The notes below the pieces were generated by a model. The model was given only the letters and a program-made list of their open reading frames with translations. It made no database searches and was not told the DNA's origin. Shown piece after piece: positions 33,944-41,484 of a DNA stretch of 41,484 nt; within the stretch, counting starts at the first letter, position 1; the number at the start of each line of letters is the position of its first letter. Where the stretch lies: IMG/VR virus record IMGVR_UViG_3300035180_000721, positions 1 through 41,484 of that record; one strand, written 5' to 3'. A program made the position numbers and the translations under genes. This DNA comes from a virus.

Positions 33944-35760
33944 AACAAAGCCCAGGATTTACCAATTTTAGCTTCACTTTCAATAGGGTATGCAACATCA
34001 ACATTAAAATATTTTTTAATATATTTTTTGGTTTCTTCAGCTAAACAAACTTGAGCTAACTCAACGGCTTCTTGTAAAACATCATCATGTGCCTGGAAAC
34101 AAATTGCATCATGTATAAACCATAATAATTTAACTTTATCTTTTAACTTTGGATTATCTTTATACTGTTGATAGAATAGATACATTCCTAATAAACCTAA
34201 ATCTGATGAAAAACTTTGAATCCTAAAGTTAATAGCTTGTCGAAAAGCACTGGATTGCAATGCTGGATTATTAGAATTTACTTCTGGGAGATGTCTTATT
34301 CTGCATAATGGTGAACTAATATATCCATTTCGCCGCACAAAATTTATAACATCATGATGGTATCGTAAAACATTAGGATACGCATCGAAATATCTTTCCC
34401 TAAATGTTTCAGCCTCTTTTTGGGTAATGGATAATCCATAGGTTTCTTTAGCATAAGTCACAAAGGTTTTGGCCGCCATACCATAAATAAATCCAAAGTT
34501 AATACTTTTAGCAGCCTGGCGTTCTGGTTTACCAATTTCAGTTAAGGGCTTATTCATAACTAAACTGGCAGTTAATTTATGGAGGTCAATACCATTATTA
34601 TACGCATTTAACATATTCGGTTCATTAGCAAGCCATGCCATAATACGCAATTCACTTTGGCTTAAATCAACTGATACCATTGACCAATTGTCATCTGCTA
34701 CAAACAACTCTCGTACTAAATCAACATATGCTGACCCTCGTTGTGGTATCTGTTGAATAGGAGGATTAGACATAGCGGTGCGTCCTGTTACTGTGCGATA
34801 TAAAAATAAATCAGGATATACTCTACCATCATTAGCAATATATTCATACATTGGAGTAATATAAGTATTCAATATTTTGTGTATTTTCTTGAAATCTAAT
34901 AAATGTTTAACAAAAGGTTTATTCTTAAACTGTTTCAAATGTGCTTCGGATACAGCAGGCGTATTTGTTTTTTCAGTAAATATTTGTGGTTTTAATCGTA
35001 ATCCATCTGAATGTGTAAATAAATAATCTACCAATAAAGCATTACGAGTTAAACTACAATTATCTCTATACTTATATTTAATAGTATCTGGAATTAAATT
35101 TAAGGCACTATCAATTTTTTCTTGTGCCATGTTTTGTAACTTATGTTCATTTTCTTTAAGTTTTGAAATCTCAATATGACACCCATATTGTTGTAATACA
35201 GGCAATAAATTAGAAATAGGTTGTAAAAAATGTTGATAATAATTTAATAATTTTTTATCTTTAAGAATATAAGATTTTAATTTTTCAAATAACTGATGGG
35301 TTAAGGCCGCATCTTGACCTGAATAAACTACTAATTGGTCAAGTGATAATTCATCTAATTTATGGCGCTTACCTTGAGCTGTGGCTTTCATGTTTACAAT
35401 GCCTAAATGCTCTTCAACAAGTGCATTCAATGAGAATTTTGGAATGTTCTCATCAACAATATGCCCCATTAAAAAGACATCGTTAATAATACCTGTAACT
35501 TTACAGCCGTATTGTAGCAGCTTTTGTTCGTCTGCAGGACGATTAGCAACAACCTTTTTAACTTTGGGATTTTCTAAAAGCGCCTTTAACTCATCCGGAA
35601 TAATATTGTTTTGAAAAAAATAGACATACCCTTTATCATGGTTATCAGTTAAGGATATACATAGTAGATTATCAGGCGTCCATTCCACGTCCATCGTAAT
35701 TAAATGACTGTTCTTGAATAGTTGTGGAATTTGTTGTGCTGTTATCTCCAGACACTCCAT
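33937..35760 (-). CDS. polA: Family A DNA polymerase with 3'-5' exonuclease
   Basis: 607 residues from the ATG at 35760, chosen over an upstream ATG (35799) for the AAAGGGGA ribosome site. The exonuclease domain comes first (Asp24 and Glu26 in 'ITMDVEW'; later 'YSGQDAALTHQLF' with the third Asp). The polymerase domain follows: motif A 'SVDLSQSELRIMAW', motif B 'RQAAKSINFGFIYGM', motif C 'WFIHDAICF' (His550, Asp551). No 5'-nuclease domain. It is the phage replicative polymerase, working with the SSB, primase and helicase of this operon. Its start overlaps the upstream gene by 89 bases, unusually long here. Confidence 0.95.
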   Translation of the reverse strand: MECLEITAQQIPQLFKNSHLITMDVEWTPDNLLCISLTDNHDKGYVYFFQNNIIPDELKALLENPKVKKVVANRPADEQKLLQYGCKVTGIINDVFLMGHIVDENIPKFSLNALVEEHLGIVNMKATAQGKRHKLDELSLDQLVVYSGQDAALTHQLFEKLKSYILKDKKLLNYYQHFLQPISNLLPVLQQYGCHIEISKLKENEHKLQNMAQEKIDSALNLIPDTIKYKYRDNCSLTRNALLVDYLFTHSDGLRLKPQIFTEKTNTPAVSEAHLKQFKNKPFVKHLLDFKKIHKILNTYITPMYEYIANDGRVYPDLFLYRTVTGRTAMSNPPIQQIPQRGSAYVDLVRELFVADDNWSMVSVDLSQSELRIMAWLANEPNMLNAYNNGIDLHKLTASLVMNKPLTEIGKPERQAAKSINFGFIYGMAAKTFVTYAKETYGLSITQKEAETFRERYFDAYPNVLRYHHDVINFVRRNGYISSPLCRIRHLPEVNSNNPALQSSAFRQAINFRIQSFSSDLGLLGMYLFYQQYKDNPKLKDKVKLLWFIHDAICFQAHDDVLQEAVELAQVCLAEETKKYIKKYFNVDVAYPIESEAKIGKSWALLK

Positions 35761-36076
35761 TTGATTTTCCCCTTTCTGTATAAAATTTGAACATTTCAAT
35801 AAAATCTTTCAATTCAATTAAAACAATATCCTCGGAATGTTTATGGCGTGGTAAATGAATGATAATAATAGGTTTCCGAGGGTTAATACTTTCTTTTAAT
35901 TTCTGAAATTTTTGTATAAGAATATTATCCCATTTTAATTCAATTCGTTTAACAAAAAAATTTTTTAATAATATTCCATATTTATATATATCACCATTTA
36001 ATAATGATTTATATAAATTAAGATGATATTGTAATCTTTTATTAGACTCGATTTTTAGTATTTGTTTTATACTCAT
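35672..36076 (-). CDS. Unknown protein between Cas4-like nuclease and polymerase
   Basis: 134 residues from ATG 36076, which forms an ATGA overlap with the upstream gene; a longer in-frame opening to 36139 would run inside that gene. 'KIESNKRLQYHLNLYKSLLNG' is helical, 'NPRKPIIIIHLPRHKHSEDIVLIELKDFIEMFKFY' looks like a strand-turn-strand-helix unit. Its final strand pattern is similar to C-terminal parts of small phage nucleases, but no full catalytic set is visible. The last 30 residues are Ser/Thr/Asn-rich and overlap the polymerase reading frame. Probably a recombination accessory protein. Confidence 0.6.
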   Translation of the reverse strand: MSIKQILKIESNKRLQYHLNLYKSLLNGDIYKYGILLKNFFVKRIELKWDNILIQKFQKLKESINPRKPIIIIHLPRHKHSEDIVLIELKDFIEMFKFYTERGKSNGVSGDNSTTNSTTIQEQSFNYDGRGMDA

Positions 36077-36765
36077 ACAGCAAAACACAAATCCTTCACA
36101 GGACAATTTGTTAAACTTGCATGAACTTGTGTAGCACAAGCACGGTCAGGCATCGTATTACTACATAACCCTTTCGCAAATTGTTTGAATTGTTGTTCAA
36201 AGGTTTTATTTAATGACATTGGATATATTTTAATAGGTGGTTTCCAATGTCCTTTAGAAACGTAAACTAAAAATCCTTGTGTTACCTTTAATTTATTCTT
36301 TTTTGCTAATAATAAATATGTTAATAATTGATGTTCATGTTTATAAATAGGTTGTTTTAACTGCTTAAATTGTTCTAAACTCATAGATTTAATTTCTAAT
36401 ATATATAATTTTCCATTGTTTTCTATAATAATATCTGGATGTCCTTTAATAGTAAAAGCGCCTATTTTATATGACAGTAAAGGCACATTGATATGATATT
36501 GTAGTAGTGCTTCATTTATAATTTCTTCTATTTTCCAACCTAATTTGAATACTAATTTCAAACTATCATCTATGGATTTTTCTTGTTGATGAACCAGTAA
36601 TTTATTATTATAAATTAAATGACAGCCTCGTGGGCATATATTATAAAGTAAAGAAGCATTTAAGACTGAAAAATCGTTGCCTCTGGTAGAAGATATTTTG
36701 ATATTATCTACAATCAACCGATATAACTCATCAGCCGTAAGAATATTATTATCAGTATGGGTCAT
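36073..36765 (-). CDS. Cas4/RecB-like PD-(D/E)XK nuclease with probable Fe-S cluster
   Basis: 230 residues. Nuclease core: 'KGHPDIIIENNGKLYILEIKS' split as Gly108-His-Pro-Asp111 and Glu124-Ile-Lys126, followed by a Gln-containing helix 'HEHQLLTYLLLAK' (QxxxY). One Cys region near the start (Cys44 in 'NICPRGC') and Cys210, Cys221, Cys227 at the end are placed as in Cas4/AddB-type 4Fe-4S nucleases. Such enzymes trim DNA ends to single strands, which would feed the RecA-type recombinase. No CRISPR genes nearby, so a phage recombination role is likely. Short overlaps with both neighbours show coupling. Confidence 0.85.
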   Translation of the reverse strand: MTHTDNNILTADELYRLIVDNIKISSTRGNDFSVLNASLLYNICPRGCHLIYNNKLLVHQQEKSIDDSLKLVFKLGWKIEEIINEALLQYHINVPLLSYKIGAFTIKGHPDIIIENNGKLYILEIKSMSLEQFKQLKQPIYKHEHQLLTYLLLAKKNKLKVTQGFLVYVSKGHWKPPIKIYPMSLNKTFEQQFKQFAKGLCSNTMPDRACATQVHASLTNCPVKDLCFAV

Positions 36766-37039
36766 ATTCTTGTATCCTTTGTAAACTGTCTTTCAATTTA
36801 GCCGCATTTAAAAAATACTGTTTTTTAATTCGCATCAATGACTCTACAATAAAAAACAATTCTCGAACTTGGTCAACATCTGGTGGTAATTCAGCCATTT
36901 TTATTTTTATATCATCTAATAACTTATTAAGCAAGATAAAAAGCATATCCACATGCTCTTGTTTAACTTCAACATCTTTTTTCCTGGGCACAAAATACAT
37001 GAAAATATCTGATAATTTTAGATATTCATCAATGTCCAT
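36752..37039 (-). CDS. Small helical protein between two nucleases
   Basis: 95 residues, predicted all-helical and charged, with no Cys and no motif I can name (residues 25-95 look like two or three long helices, e.g. 'QVRELFFIVESLMRIKKQYF'). Its ATG lies in the last codons of the upstream nuclease gene and its stop overlaps the next start by 14 bases. Position suggests a partner or loader for the adjacent nucleases; this is inference only. Confidence 0.65.
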   Translation of the reverse strand: MDIDEYLKLSDIFMYFVPRKKDVEVKQEHVDMLFILLNKLLDDIKIKMAELPPDVDQVRELFFIVESLMRIKKQYFLNAAKLKDSLQRIQEYDPY

Positions 37040-37487
37040 TTAGTATCCCTATCCGTTTCAAAAAATGTCCATCTAAAAGCCAATAATAATCAGGATTTTG
37101 TTTACAAGCATTTACAAAAAGAGTCTTATACCCAGGATACCACCTTCCTTTTACTTCAAGATAAATTCCACTATCATGTAAATAAAAATCAGGAATATAT
37201 TTTTTCTTTCCCACAGGGATAGCTATAGCTTCATATAAATATGGAATTTGATAATAAGTTAAAAAATTGGCAACACGACGTTCCCAATCATTGCGAAAGT
37301 CATTTTCATTGCAGTGAATTACTGGAGTAACATCAGTTAATGGCTTATTAGAAAATTGTGCTATCCACCAAATAAAACATTCGGTGGAACACACAGGTGG
37401 TTCCATAGTTAAAAATGGTGTAGCTTTCCCTGTAAATGGTTGATTACAACAAATACATCGTAATATCATATTAGGCGTCTTCATCAT
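37029..37487 (-). CDS. PD-(D/E)XK endonuclease with N-terminal zinc finger
   Basis: 152 residues. Cys11, Cys14 (CICC) with Cys33 and Cys37 (CSTEC) form a likely zinc site. The nuclease core follows: Glu69 in 'DWERRVANFL', Asp100 in 'YIPDFYLHDSG', Glu111 and Lys113 in 'IYLEVKGRW'. This is the layout of Vsr/T7-endonuclease-I-like and homing-type nicking enzymes. It may resolve branched DNA or nick recombination intermediates. The start is uncertain: two tandem ATGs at 37487/37484 overlap the RecA gene, while an ATG at 37469 lies directly after the RecA stop. Confidence 0.8.
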   Translation of the reverse strand: MMKTPNMILRCICCNQPFTGKATPFLTMEPPVCSTECFIWWIAQFSNKPLTDVTPVIHCNENDFRNDWERRVANFLTYYQIPYLYEAIAIPVGKKKYIPDFYLHDSGIYLEVKGRWYPGYKTLFVNACKQNPDYYWLLDGHFLKRIGILNGH

Positions 37488-38490
37488 CCCCTACCAATAA
37501 ACTCAAATCTGTTGTTACTTTATCCAAAATTAGATGATATAACTGCTGTTTAATTTCTGGGTTGTGTAACAACTGTTCTTCAACTTCAATCAAATTTTTG
37601 AATATATTACCATTATAAACCCATTTATTACCATCTCGTTGTATTAAATGTAATTTTTTCATCATTGCAAGATATAAATCATTATCTTCACAATCACCAA
37701 TTTTTAATCCATTAGATGGCACTAAACAAATCTTAAATTGTGCAGTGCGTTTTGGGTGTCCACCGACTTTATTTTTTTCAACATTGATTTGATGTGTAAC
37801 AGATACAGGAACATTTGAAACAACTTTATACTCTTTAGAGTAAAAACGAATATCCATAGAAACAACAGCATCCTGCATTTTACCACATGGTTTGGTAACT
37901 TGATTAGGTTGACCATAACCACCAATCTTCATTCGAATTTGGTTTAATAAAATAACTGTAATAGGCGTTTTATTTTGATTATTTTTTGAAATACAAGGTA
38001 ATGCTCTGCGAAGCATACTACTAACTAATCGAGCTTGTGTGGCAACATGTTGTGCTAAAGCATCATCATCAACCTCTTTAGTTGGAATAATCATGGCTAA
38101 ACTATCTAAAATAATAAAGCCTATTTCATCTGCATGTTTATGTAATTCAATAAATAAATCAACGCCCAATTCTCCATAGTCTGGTTGAACAACAATAACT
38201 CTATCTAAATCTTGAATAAAACATTTTGCCCATGCGGCATCATATGTATTTTCAAAGTCTAAATAAACTGCTTTTCTATCATCTCGCTGAAGAAATTGGT
38301 TAATAAATCGTAAGGATGTGGTGCTTTTACCAGTGGATTTATCACCATAAAATTCAGTAAAGCGCCCAATAGGAATACCACCACCTGTTACAATATCAAA
38401 TGCTAAAATACCACTTGGTAATCGTTGAATAGGTGGCACCTTATCACCAACATAATATTGATATTTAGATAACATTTTGGTTAGTTCCAT
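37471..38490 (-). CDS. RecA/UvsX-type recombinase
   Basis: 339 residues. Walker A 'GDKSTGKST' (49-57), catalytic Glu80 in 'YLDFENTYD' (matching RecA 'DAEHALD'), Walker B 'IILD' (126-129) with 'SLAMI', and a loop 'LLNQIRMKIGGYG' before the L2 region. It forms filaments on single-stranded DNA and drives strand exchange, used by phages for repair and recombination-dependent replication. It follows helicase and SSB genes and precedes two nucleases. ATG 38490 has GGGGG nearby and overlaps the upstream gene by 26 bases; ATG 38475 is an alternative. Confidence 0.92.
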   Translation of the reverse strand: MELTKMLSKYQYYVGDKVPPIQRLPSGILAFDIVTGGGIPIGRFTEFYGDKSTGKSTTSLRFINQFLQRDDRKAVYLDFENTYDAAWAKCFIQDLDRVIVVQPDYGELGVDLFIELHKHADEIGFIILDSLAMIIPTKEVDDDALAQHVATQARLVSSMLRRALPCISKNNQNKTPITVILLNQIRMKIGGYGQPNQVTKPCGKMQDAVVSMDIRFYSKEYKVVSNVPVSVTHQINVEKNKVGGHPKRTAQFKICLVPSNGLKIGDCEDNDLYLAMMKKLHLIQRDGNKWVYNGNIFKNLIEVEEQLLHNPEIKQQLYHLILDKVTTDLSLLVGDDEDA

Positions 38491-38728
38491 GGGAACCCCC
38501 TGTTAATTCTTTTACTTTAATATCTAATAATTCTTCAACATGTGCTGTAATAGCTTTGAATTTATTATCAATCTGTAATTTGGTAGCTTTACAAGGCATA
38601 CTTAATCCAACCTGAATTTTCAAAGACTCAAAGTTACCCATATTGATTGTGGCTGTTAAGCTATAAGATACATTTGCTGGAACACCTGTAAAGACTACAT
38701 CATCTTTTTCTTTTTTTGGCCGTGTCAT
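38465..38728 (-). CDS. Conserved-looking small replication-region protein
   Basis: 87 residues from ATG 38728, with AAAGGAGA ideally placed; an in-frame ATG at 38773 lacks one. The core 'ANVSYSLTATINMGNFESLKIQVGLSMPCKATKLQIDNKFKAITAHVEELL' looks like a small beta-alpha domain seen beside RecA or SSB genes in other phages ('NxGNxExxKxxVGxxxPC'), whose function I do not know. The start is very basic (MTRPKKEKDD). It is encoded directly upstream of the recombinase. Confidence 0.65.
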   Translation of the reverse strand: MTRPKKEKDDVVFTGVPANVSYSLTATINMGNFESLKIQVGLSMPCKATKLQIDNKFKAITAHVEELLDIKVKELTGGSHGTNQNVI

Positions 38729-38744
38729 AACTAATTTCTCCTTT

Positions 38745-38972
38745 CTAAAATTCAATTTCTGGAAACGCTTCAAGAAATTCTAAAATTTGTGGAATAGTAT
38801 CAAACATTTTTTGAAGTTTATCTTTACCTCTTTTTCTTTGTTGAATAATAGGATTATGCTCTCGATTAGATTTATGAACTTCTAAAGTTTTTCTCAACTT
38901 TCGCTTTTTATGTCTTCGGAAACACTCATGGTCATAATATAACTTAAAATATAGAGGTAATTTTTTACTCAT
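38745..38972 (-). CDS. Small basic protein, unknown
   Basis: 75 residues from ATG 38972, which overlaps the helicase stop as ATGA. Very basic (FRRHKKRKLRKTLEVHKSNRE, then QQRKRGKDKLQK), with an acidic C-terminal end (LEFLEAFPEIEF). Charge suggests nucleic-acid or protein-complex binding. No family recognised. It may aid the helicase it is coupled to. Confidence 0.65.
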   Translation of the reverse strand: MSKKLPLYFKLYYDHECFRRHKKRKLRKTLEVHKSNREHNPIIQQRKRGKDKLQKMFDTIPQILEFLEAFPEIEF

Positions 38973-40249
38973 TTCCAAAAAACCAATTCCCTTAAATTAC
39001 AACCTAAAGATGCATAAACCTTCTTTCTTTTCTGCCACCAAGCTACCATCATTTTATCATTCACATCAATTAAATCAATAATAACGGGTTGAATATCTTT
39101 AGCCCTGGTTACACGACCAACTGGTTGTAAAACATCCGTTCGAGGTGTTGCTAAAATTAAACAGCTTAAAGATGGAATATCTAATCCCATACCAGCCGAA
39201 CCATATGTCCCAATAATAATTGGTTTATCAAGCTCTTTTATATTCGCAGTTAAAATACCAATATGGTCAGCAGGTATTTTAGATATGAGTAATTGTTTAA
39301 GTATATCAATATGTTCTAATCGTTCTGTTAGAATTAAAGTTTTATAATCATTTTGATACGCCTTTATGGCATATTTCATAATCATTTGATTACGAGAAGA
39401 AACATTTACTAATTGATTATAAAATTTGCCTAAATTTAATTTACCATTCCATCTACGGCAGGTATATGTCGTAACATCATTTTTCAGAAAGACAGCATTA
39501 ACTCGTGGAACACTATCAACTTTTTTCATTGAAGCATATATAGGTCCGATATGCCACAAAAAGACATTAGCCATTCCATCTTTACGATATGGCGAAGCAG
39601 ATAATCCTATATTAAATTTACTATGAAATTTACCACAAGCATTATGAAAAAGCTGGGTAGCTACTGTATGCACTTCATCATAAATAACCAAACCAAATTC
39701 TTTATGTAAATGCTTAAACTTTGGTTTTACAATTGTATGCAACATAGCAACTGTAATCGGAGCATCGGTCTTACAAACAGCACCTCGAATTATGCCTATA
39801 TTTGGCACGTCCAAGAATGTTTGTATTCGGTCTATCCATTGTTTGAATATCATATCCGTAGGCACAATAATCAATGTCTTCAACCCATAAAGAGCTGTTA
39901 ACCACAATCCCATTACAGTTTTGCCTACACCAGTGCCAGCAGATAAAATACCACCACAAACATCCATGCGTTGTAAGAATGCGTTTAACAACGTTTGCTG
40001 AAGAGGCCGCAGCTTAATATTATGCTTAAAATGAAAACGTTTCCATTCGATAGTATCTACTGGTTGCTGCGCAATAGCCCGAGGTATCCATAACAACGAT
40101 GGGTCATCTGTAGTTTTATACACAGGCAAAATTAAAGATTTCTGGGTATTCTGTAAAGTTAATGCCTTTTTCAAGGCATCAGGCGCTGGTGTATGAACCA
40201 GCGCCATACCCTCGACTCGTATAACTTTATCAAAGGGAAAATTATTCAT
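38969..40249 (-). CDS. SF2 DNA helicase (UvsW/ComFA-like)
   Basis: 426 residues. Motif I 'AGTGVGKT' (104-111), motif Ia 'LIIVPTD', motif II 'YDEVH' (DEVH at 191-194), motif III 'GLSASPYRKDG', and motif VI 'QPVGRVTRA' (about 383-391), in the right order for a single-subunit SF2 ATPase. 'IKLRPLQQTLLNAFL' is the Q-motif region. Such phage enzymes remodel forks and branched DNA. Probably the operon's only full helicase visible here; a replicative DnaB-like helicase would lie outside. The fourth cre-like site (one mismatch) falls within it. Confidence 0.92.
   Translation of the reverse strand: MNNFPFDKVIRVEGMALVHTPAPDALKKALTLQNTQKSLILPVYKTTDDPSLLWIPRAIAQQPVDTIEWKRFHFKHNIKLRPLQQTLLNAFLQRMDVCGGILSAGTGVGKTVMGLWLTALYGLKTLIIVPTDMIFKQWIDRIQTFLDVPNIGIIRGAVCKTDAPITVAMLHTIVKPKFKHLHKEFGLVIYDEVHTVATQLFHNACGKFHSKFNIGLSASPYRKDGMANVFLWHIGPIYASMKKVDSVPRVNAVFLKNDVTTYTCRRWNGKLNLGKFYNQLVNVSSRNQMIMKYAIKAYQNDYKTLILTERLEHIDILKQLLISKIPADHIGILTANIKELDKPIIIGTYGSAGMGLDIPSLSCLILATPRTDVLQPVGRVTRAKDIQPVIIDLIDVNDKMMVAWWQKRKKVYASLGCNLRELVFWK
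40032..40045. promoter_or_regulatory. Degenerate copy of the cre-like palindrome (one change)
   Basis: TGAAAACGTTTCCA, differing from the other three copies at one base and preceded by AAAA like copies 2 and 3. It lies in the helicase gene (coding text KRFHF). It still fits the cre pattern at all but one position. Confidence 0.35.
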
Positions 40250-40251
40250 AC

Positions 40252-40908
40252 TTAAAAGGGAATATCATCTGTATTATCAACATCGGCAGTGACTTCACCC
40301 AAAGCTCTATTTCCAAAACCCAATGTATCTAATTCTTCTGGCGTCGGTGGTGCCAATATCTTTTCATAATTATAAACTACCTCCGCATCAGTGCCCAACG
40401 ATTTCAACGCAATACGTTTATCAGAAATAACTTCAAAATAATCACCACAATTCGGGGATTTCTGCCCATATCGCTTAACCTTAACAGCCAAACCAATCAA
40501 TGAGTTATATTTCTTCTTCAAATCAGCTATCATATTGATAGCTACATTTTTGGCAGGAAACAATACCCTACGATTTTTAGCTCTCGTGCCATCCTTAAAT
40601 TGAATTTCCCTGGTATCAATCACGGTATAATAACCAATTAACGATGGCCTATCACCACTATTACAAACAGGACACGGTTGAAAATCTGCTGTGCAAGTAA
40701 CAAAGTTATTCCAAGAACCTGCAATGTTTAGTTGATGTGTTTTAGCATAGAAACCAGTATCATCCACAAATACAATTACCGCTTCTTCTCCCACCCTTAA
40801 CCAAAAACGAGGTGCATTTTTTGATGCTCTGATTTGATTAGCTGAATCCATTGAAAGTTTTTCTTGTAATCCATCTTGCCCAAGTTTGAACCAATTTTTT
40901 GCTGTCAT
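40252..40908 (-). CDS. Single-stranded DNA-binding protein (SSB-like, zinc-containing)
   Basis: 218 residues with ribosome site AAGGAG. 'FWLRVGEEAVIVFVDDTGFYAKTHQL' opens an OB-type fold. Cys72, Cys79 and Cys82 ('FVTCTADFQPCPVC') with His58 could bind zinc, as in T4 gp32. The C-terminus is acidic and ends DNTDDIPF, the tail that SSBs use to recruit partner proteins. It coats ssDNA for the primase, polymerase and RecA encoded around it. The exact SSB subfamily is not certain. Confidence 0.85.
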   Translation of the reverse strand: MTAKNWFKLGQDGLQEKLSMDSANQIRASKNAPRFWLRVGEEAVIVFVDDTGFYAKTHQLNIAGSWNNFVTCTADFQPCPVCNSGDRPSLIGYYTVIDTREIQFKDGTRAKNRRVLFPAKNVAINMIADLKKKYNSLIGLAVKVKRYGQKSPNCGDYFEVISDKRIALKSLGTDAEVVYNYEKILAPPTPEELDTLGFGNRALGEVTADVDNTDDIPF

Positions 40909-40921
40909 TTTTTTAATCTCC

Positions 40922-41484
40922 TTATAGTTTTGTAATTGATAAGATTGCTTGTTTTAACTTTTTATTCTCAATAAGTTCCGCAGGGTCTTTGCAACCACCA
41001 TATTCATTAACAACATATAATTCATTAAACAAATTACATGCGTCAATAATTTGACGCTGCATATTCTGCCCTGCATTATCATTATCAAAAAATAAAACAA
41101 ATGGTATATTTGATTGTCTTACTATCTGAATTTGTTTTTTAGTTAATGAGCCTAATGCACCCCAAGCAGTAAACCCTCGTCTGGACAACAAGATAACATC
41201 TCGTTCACCTTCACAAAGGATTATCTTCGAGGGATGCTTATCACCTGTCATATCCATACCATACCATAAGCCCTCCTGTTTTATATTAGCTGAACCTTCA
41301 TAATACATAAAACCTTTTTGTCTTAAATTACGACCCTTCAGAGCTTTTAATTCATGCCTATATGTTATAGGAAAAACTAATGTATTTTTATCTTTATCAT
41401 ACTTCAATTGCCATTTAGTTATATCATCTTTTGTTAAATTTAATACTTCATGTGCTTCTTCAAATGTGTTAAATAACTCTCGGA
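40922..41484 (-). CDS. DnaG-type primase, TOPRIM C-terminal part (5' end outside window)
   Basis: The frame is open from the right edge through 41407, so the TTG-like codon at 41407 is not the start. The TOPRIM domain is clear: 'KIILCEGERDVILL' (Glu for metal/phosphoryl chemistry) and 'FVLFFDNDNAGQNM' (Asp-x-Asp), with 'YGGCKDPAEL' closing the fold. It makes RNA primers for the lagging strand. It stops after the TOPRIM, so no fused DnaB-like helicase is present. The zinc-binding and N-terminal catalytic parts must lie outside. First visible gene of the minus-strand operon, 13 bases before SSB. Confidence 0.85.
   Translation of the reverse strand, partial: RELFNTFEEAHEVLNLTKDDITKWQLKYDKDKNTLVFPITYRHELKALKGRNLRQKGFMYYEGSANIKQEGLWYGMDMTGDKHPSKIILCEGERDVILLSRRGFTAWGALGSLTKKQIQIVRQSNIPFVLFFDNDNAGQNMQRQIIDACNLFNELYVVNEYGGCKDPAELIENKKLKQAILSITKL

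Noticed and set aside
36073-36765. Cas4-like gene as part of a CRISPR-Cas system
   Set aside because: No cas1/cas2 or array in the window; position beside RecA and polymerase fits phage recombination.
1-41484. Alternative genetic code (reassigned TAG or TGA)
   Set aside because: TAA, TAG and TGA all end well-supported genes, and no conserved domain is interrupted by an in-frame stop.

Overview
The window is a gene-packed, strongly AT-rich piece of a tailed-phage genome. Both edges cut through genes: a portal protein on the left and a DnaG-type primase on the right. The rest of the genome, including the terminase, lies outside. The gene set suggests a short-tailed (podovirus-like) virion: portal, decoration-like protein, scaffold, HK97-fold-type coat, head-tail adaptor, nozzle-like protein, many fibre or spike proteins and a 2276-residue internal virion protein. 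I saw no tail tube, sheath or classic tape measure, and no integrase, CI-like repressor, tRNA or CRISPR array. Stop-codon use is standard (TAA, TAG and TGA all end genes). Strong AGGAGG-type ribosome sites are the rule. The host cannot be named. A vitamin B12-dependent ribonucleotide reductase fits an anaerobic or facultative bacterium, but does not prove one.

Layout. Positions 1-29385 are all on the plus strand and carry virion and lysis genes. 1-1924 holds the end of the portal and four small proteins. 1934-4988 is an adsorption block: a BppU-like module, a short collagen-like protein, two fibre proteins with a shared N-terminal module, a seven-repeat beta-propeller and a small helical protein. 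5024-6452 is the lysis cassette: a secreted six-Cys protein, a lytic transglycosylase, a two-TM holin and a holin-associated protein. 6458-8860 is a self-contained capsid unit: near-consensus sigma70 promoter, decoration-like protein, scaffold, coat, strong terminator. 8870-11135 holds the head-tail connection genes, closed by a second hairpin terminator. 11147-13327 is a beta-helix tailspike. 13332-21076 encodes five large structural proteins with little recognisable homology. 21146-29385 encodes three probable internal (ejected) proteins.

Positions 29382-41484 are all on the minus strand and form one tightly coupled replication operon. In order of transcription: primase, SSB, SF2 helicase, two small proteins, RecA-type recombinase, a PD-(D/E)XK nuclease, a small helical protein, a Cas4-like Fe-S nuclease, an unknown protein, family-A DNA polymerase, a RuvC-like resolvase, a ThyA-like thymidylate synthase, a D12-class adenine methylase, class II ribonucleotide reductase and, last, a small protein with two possible HTH units. 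The two arms converge and their stop codons overlap at a shared TTAA, with no terminator between them.

Most notable: (1) I found no GATC anywhere in 41 kb, although the phage carries a methylase of the class that often targets GATC. (2) A palindrome TGAAAACGTTTTCA occurs three times exactly and once with one change; it matches the cre/LacI-family operator pattern. (3) A Q-A-L-P motif recurs across the three probable ejection proteins and in sequence just past the stop codon of the first. (4) There is a seven-repeat beta-propeller with a 141-bp DNA period. (5) The 13.3-21.1 kb block holds large virion proteins of unknown role.
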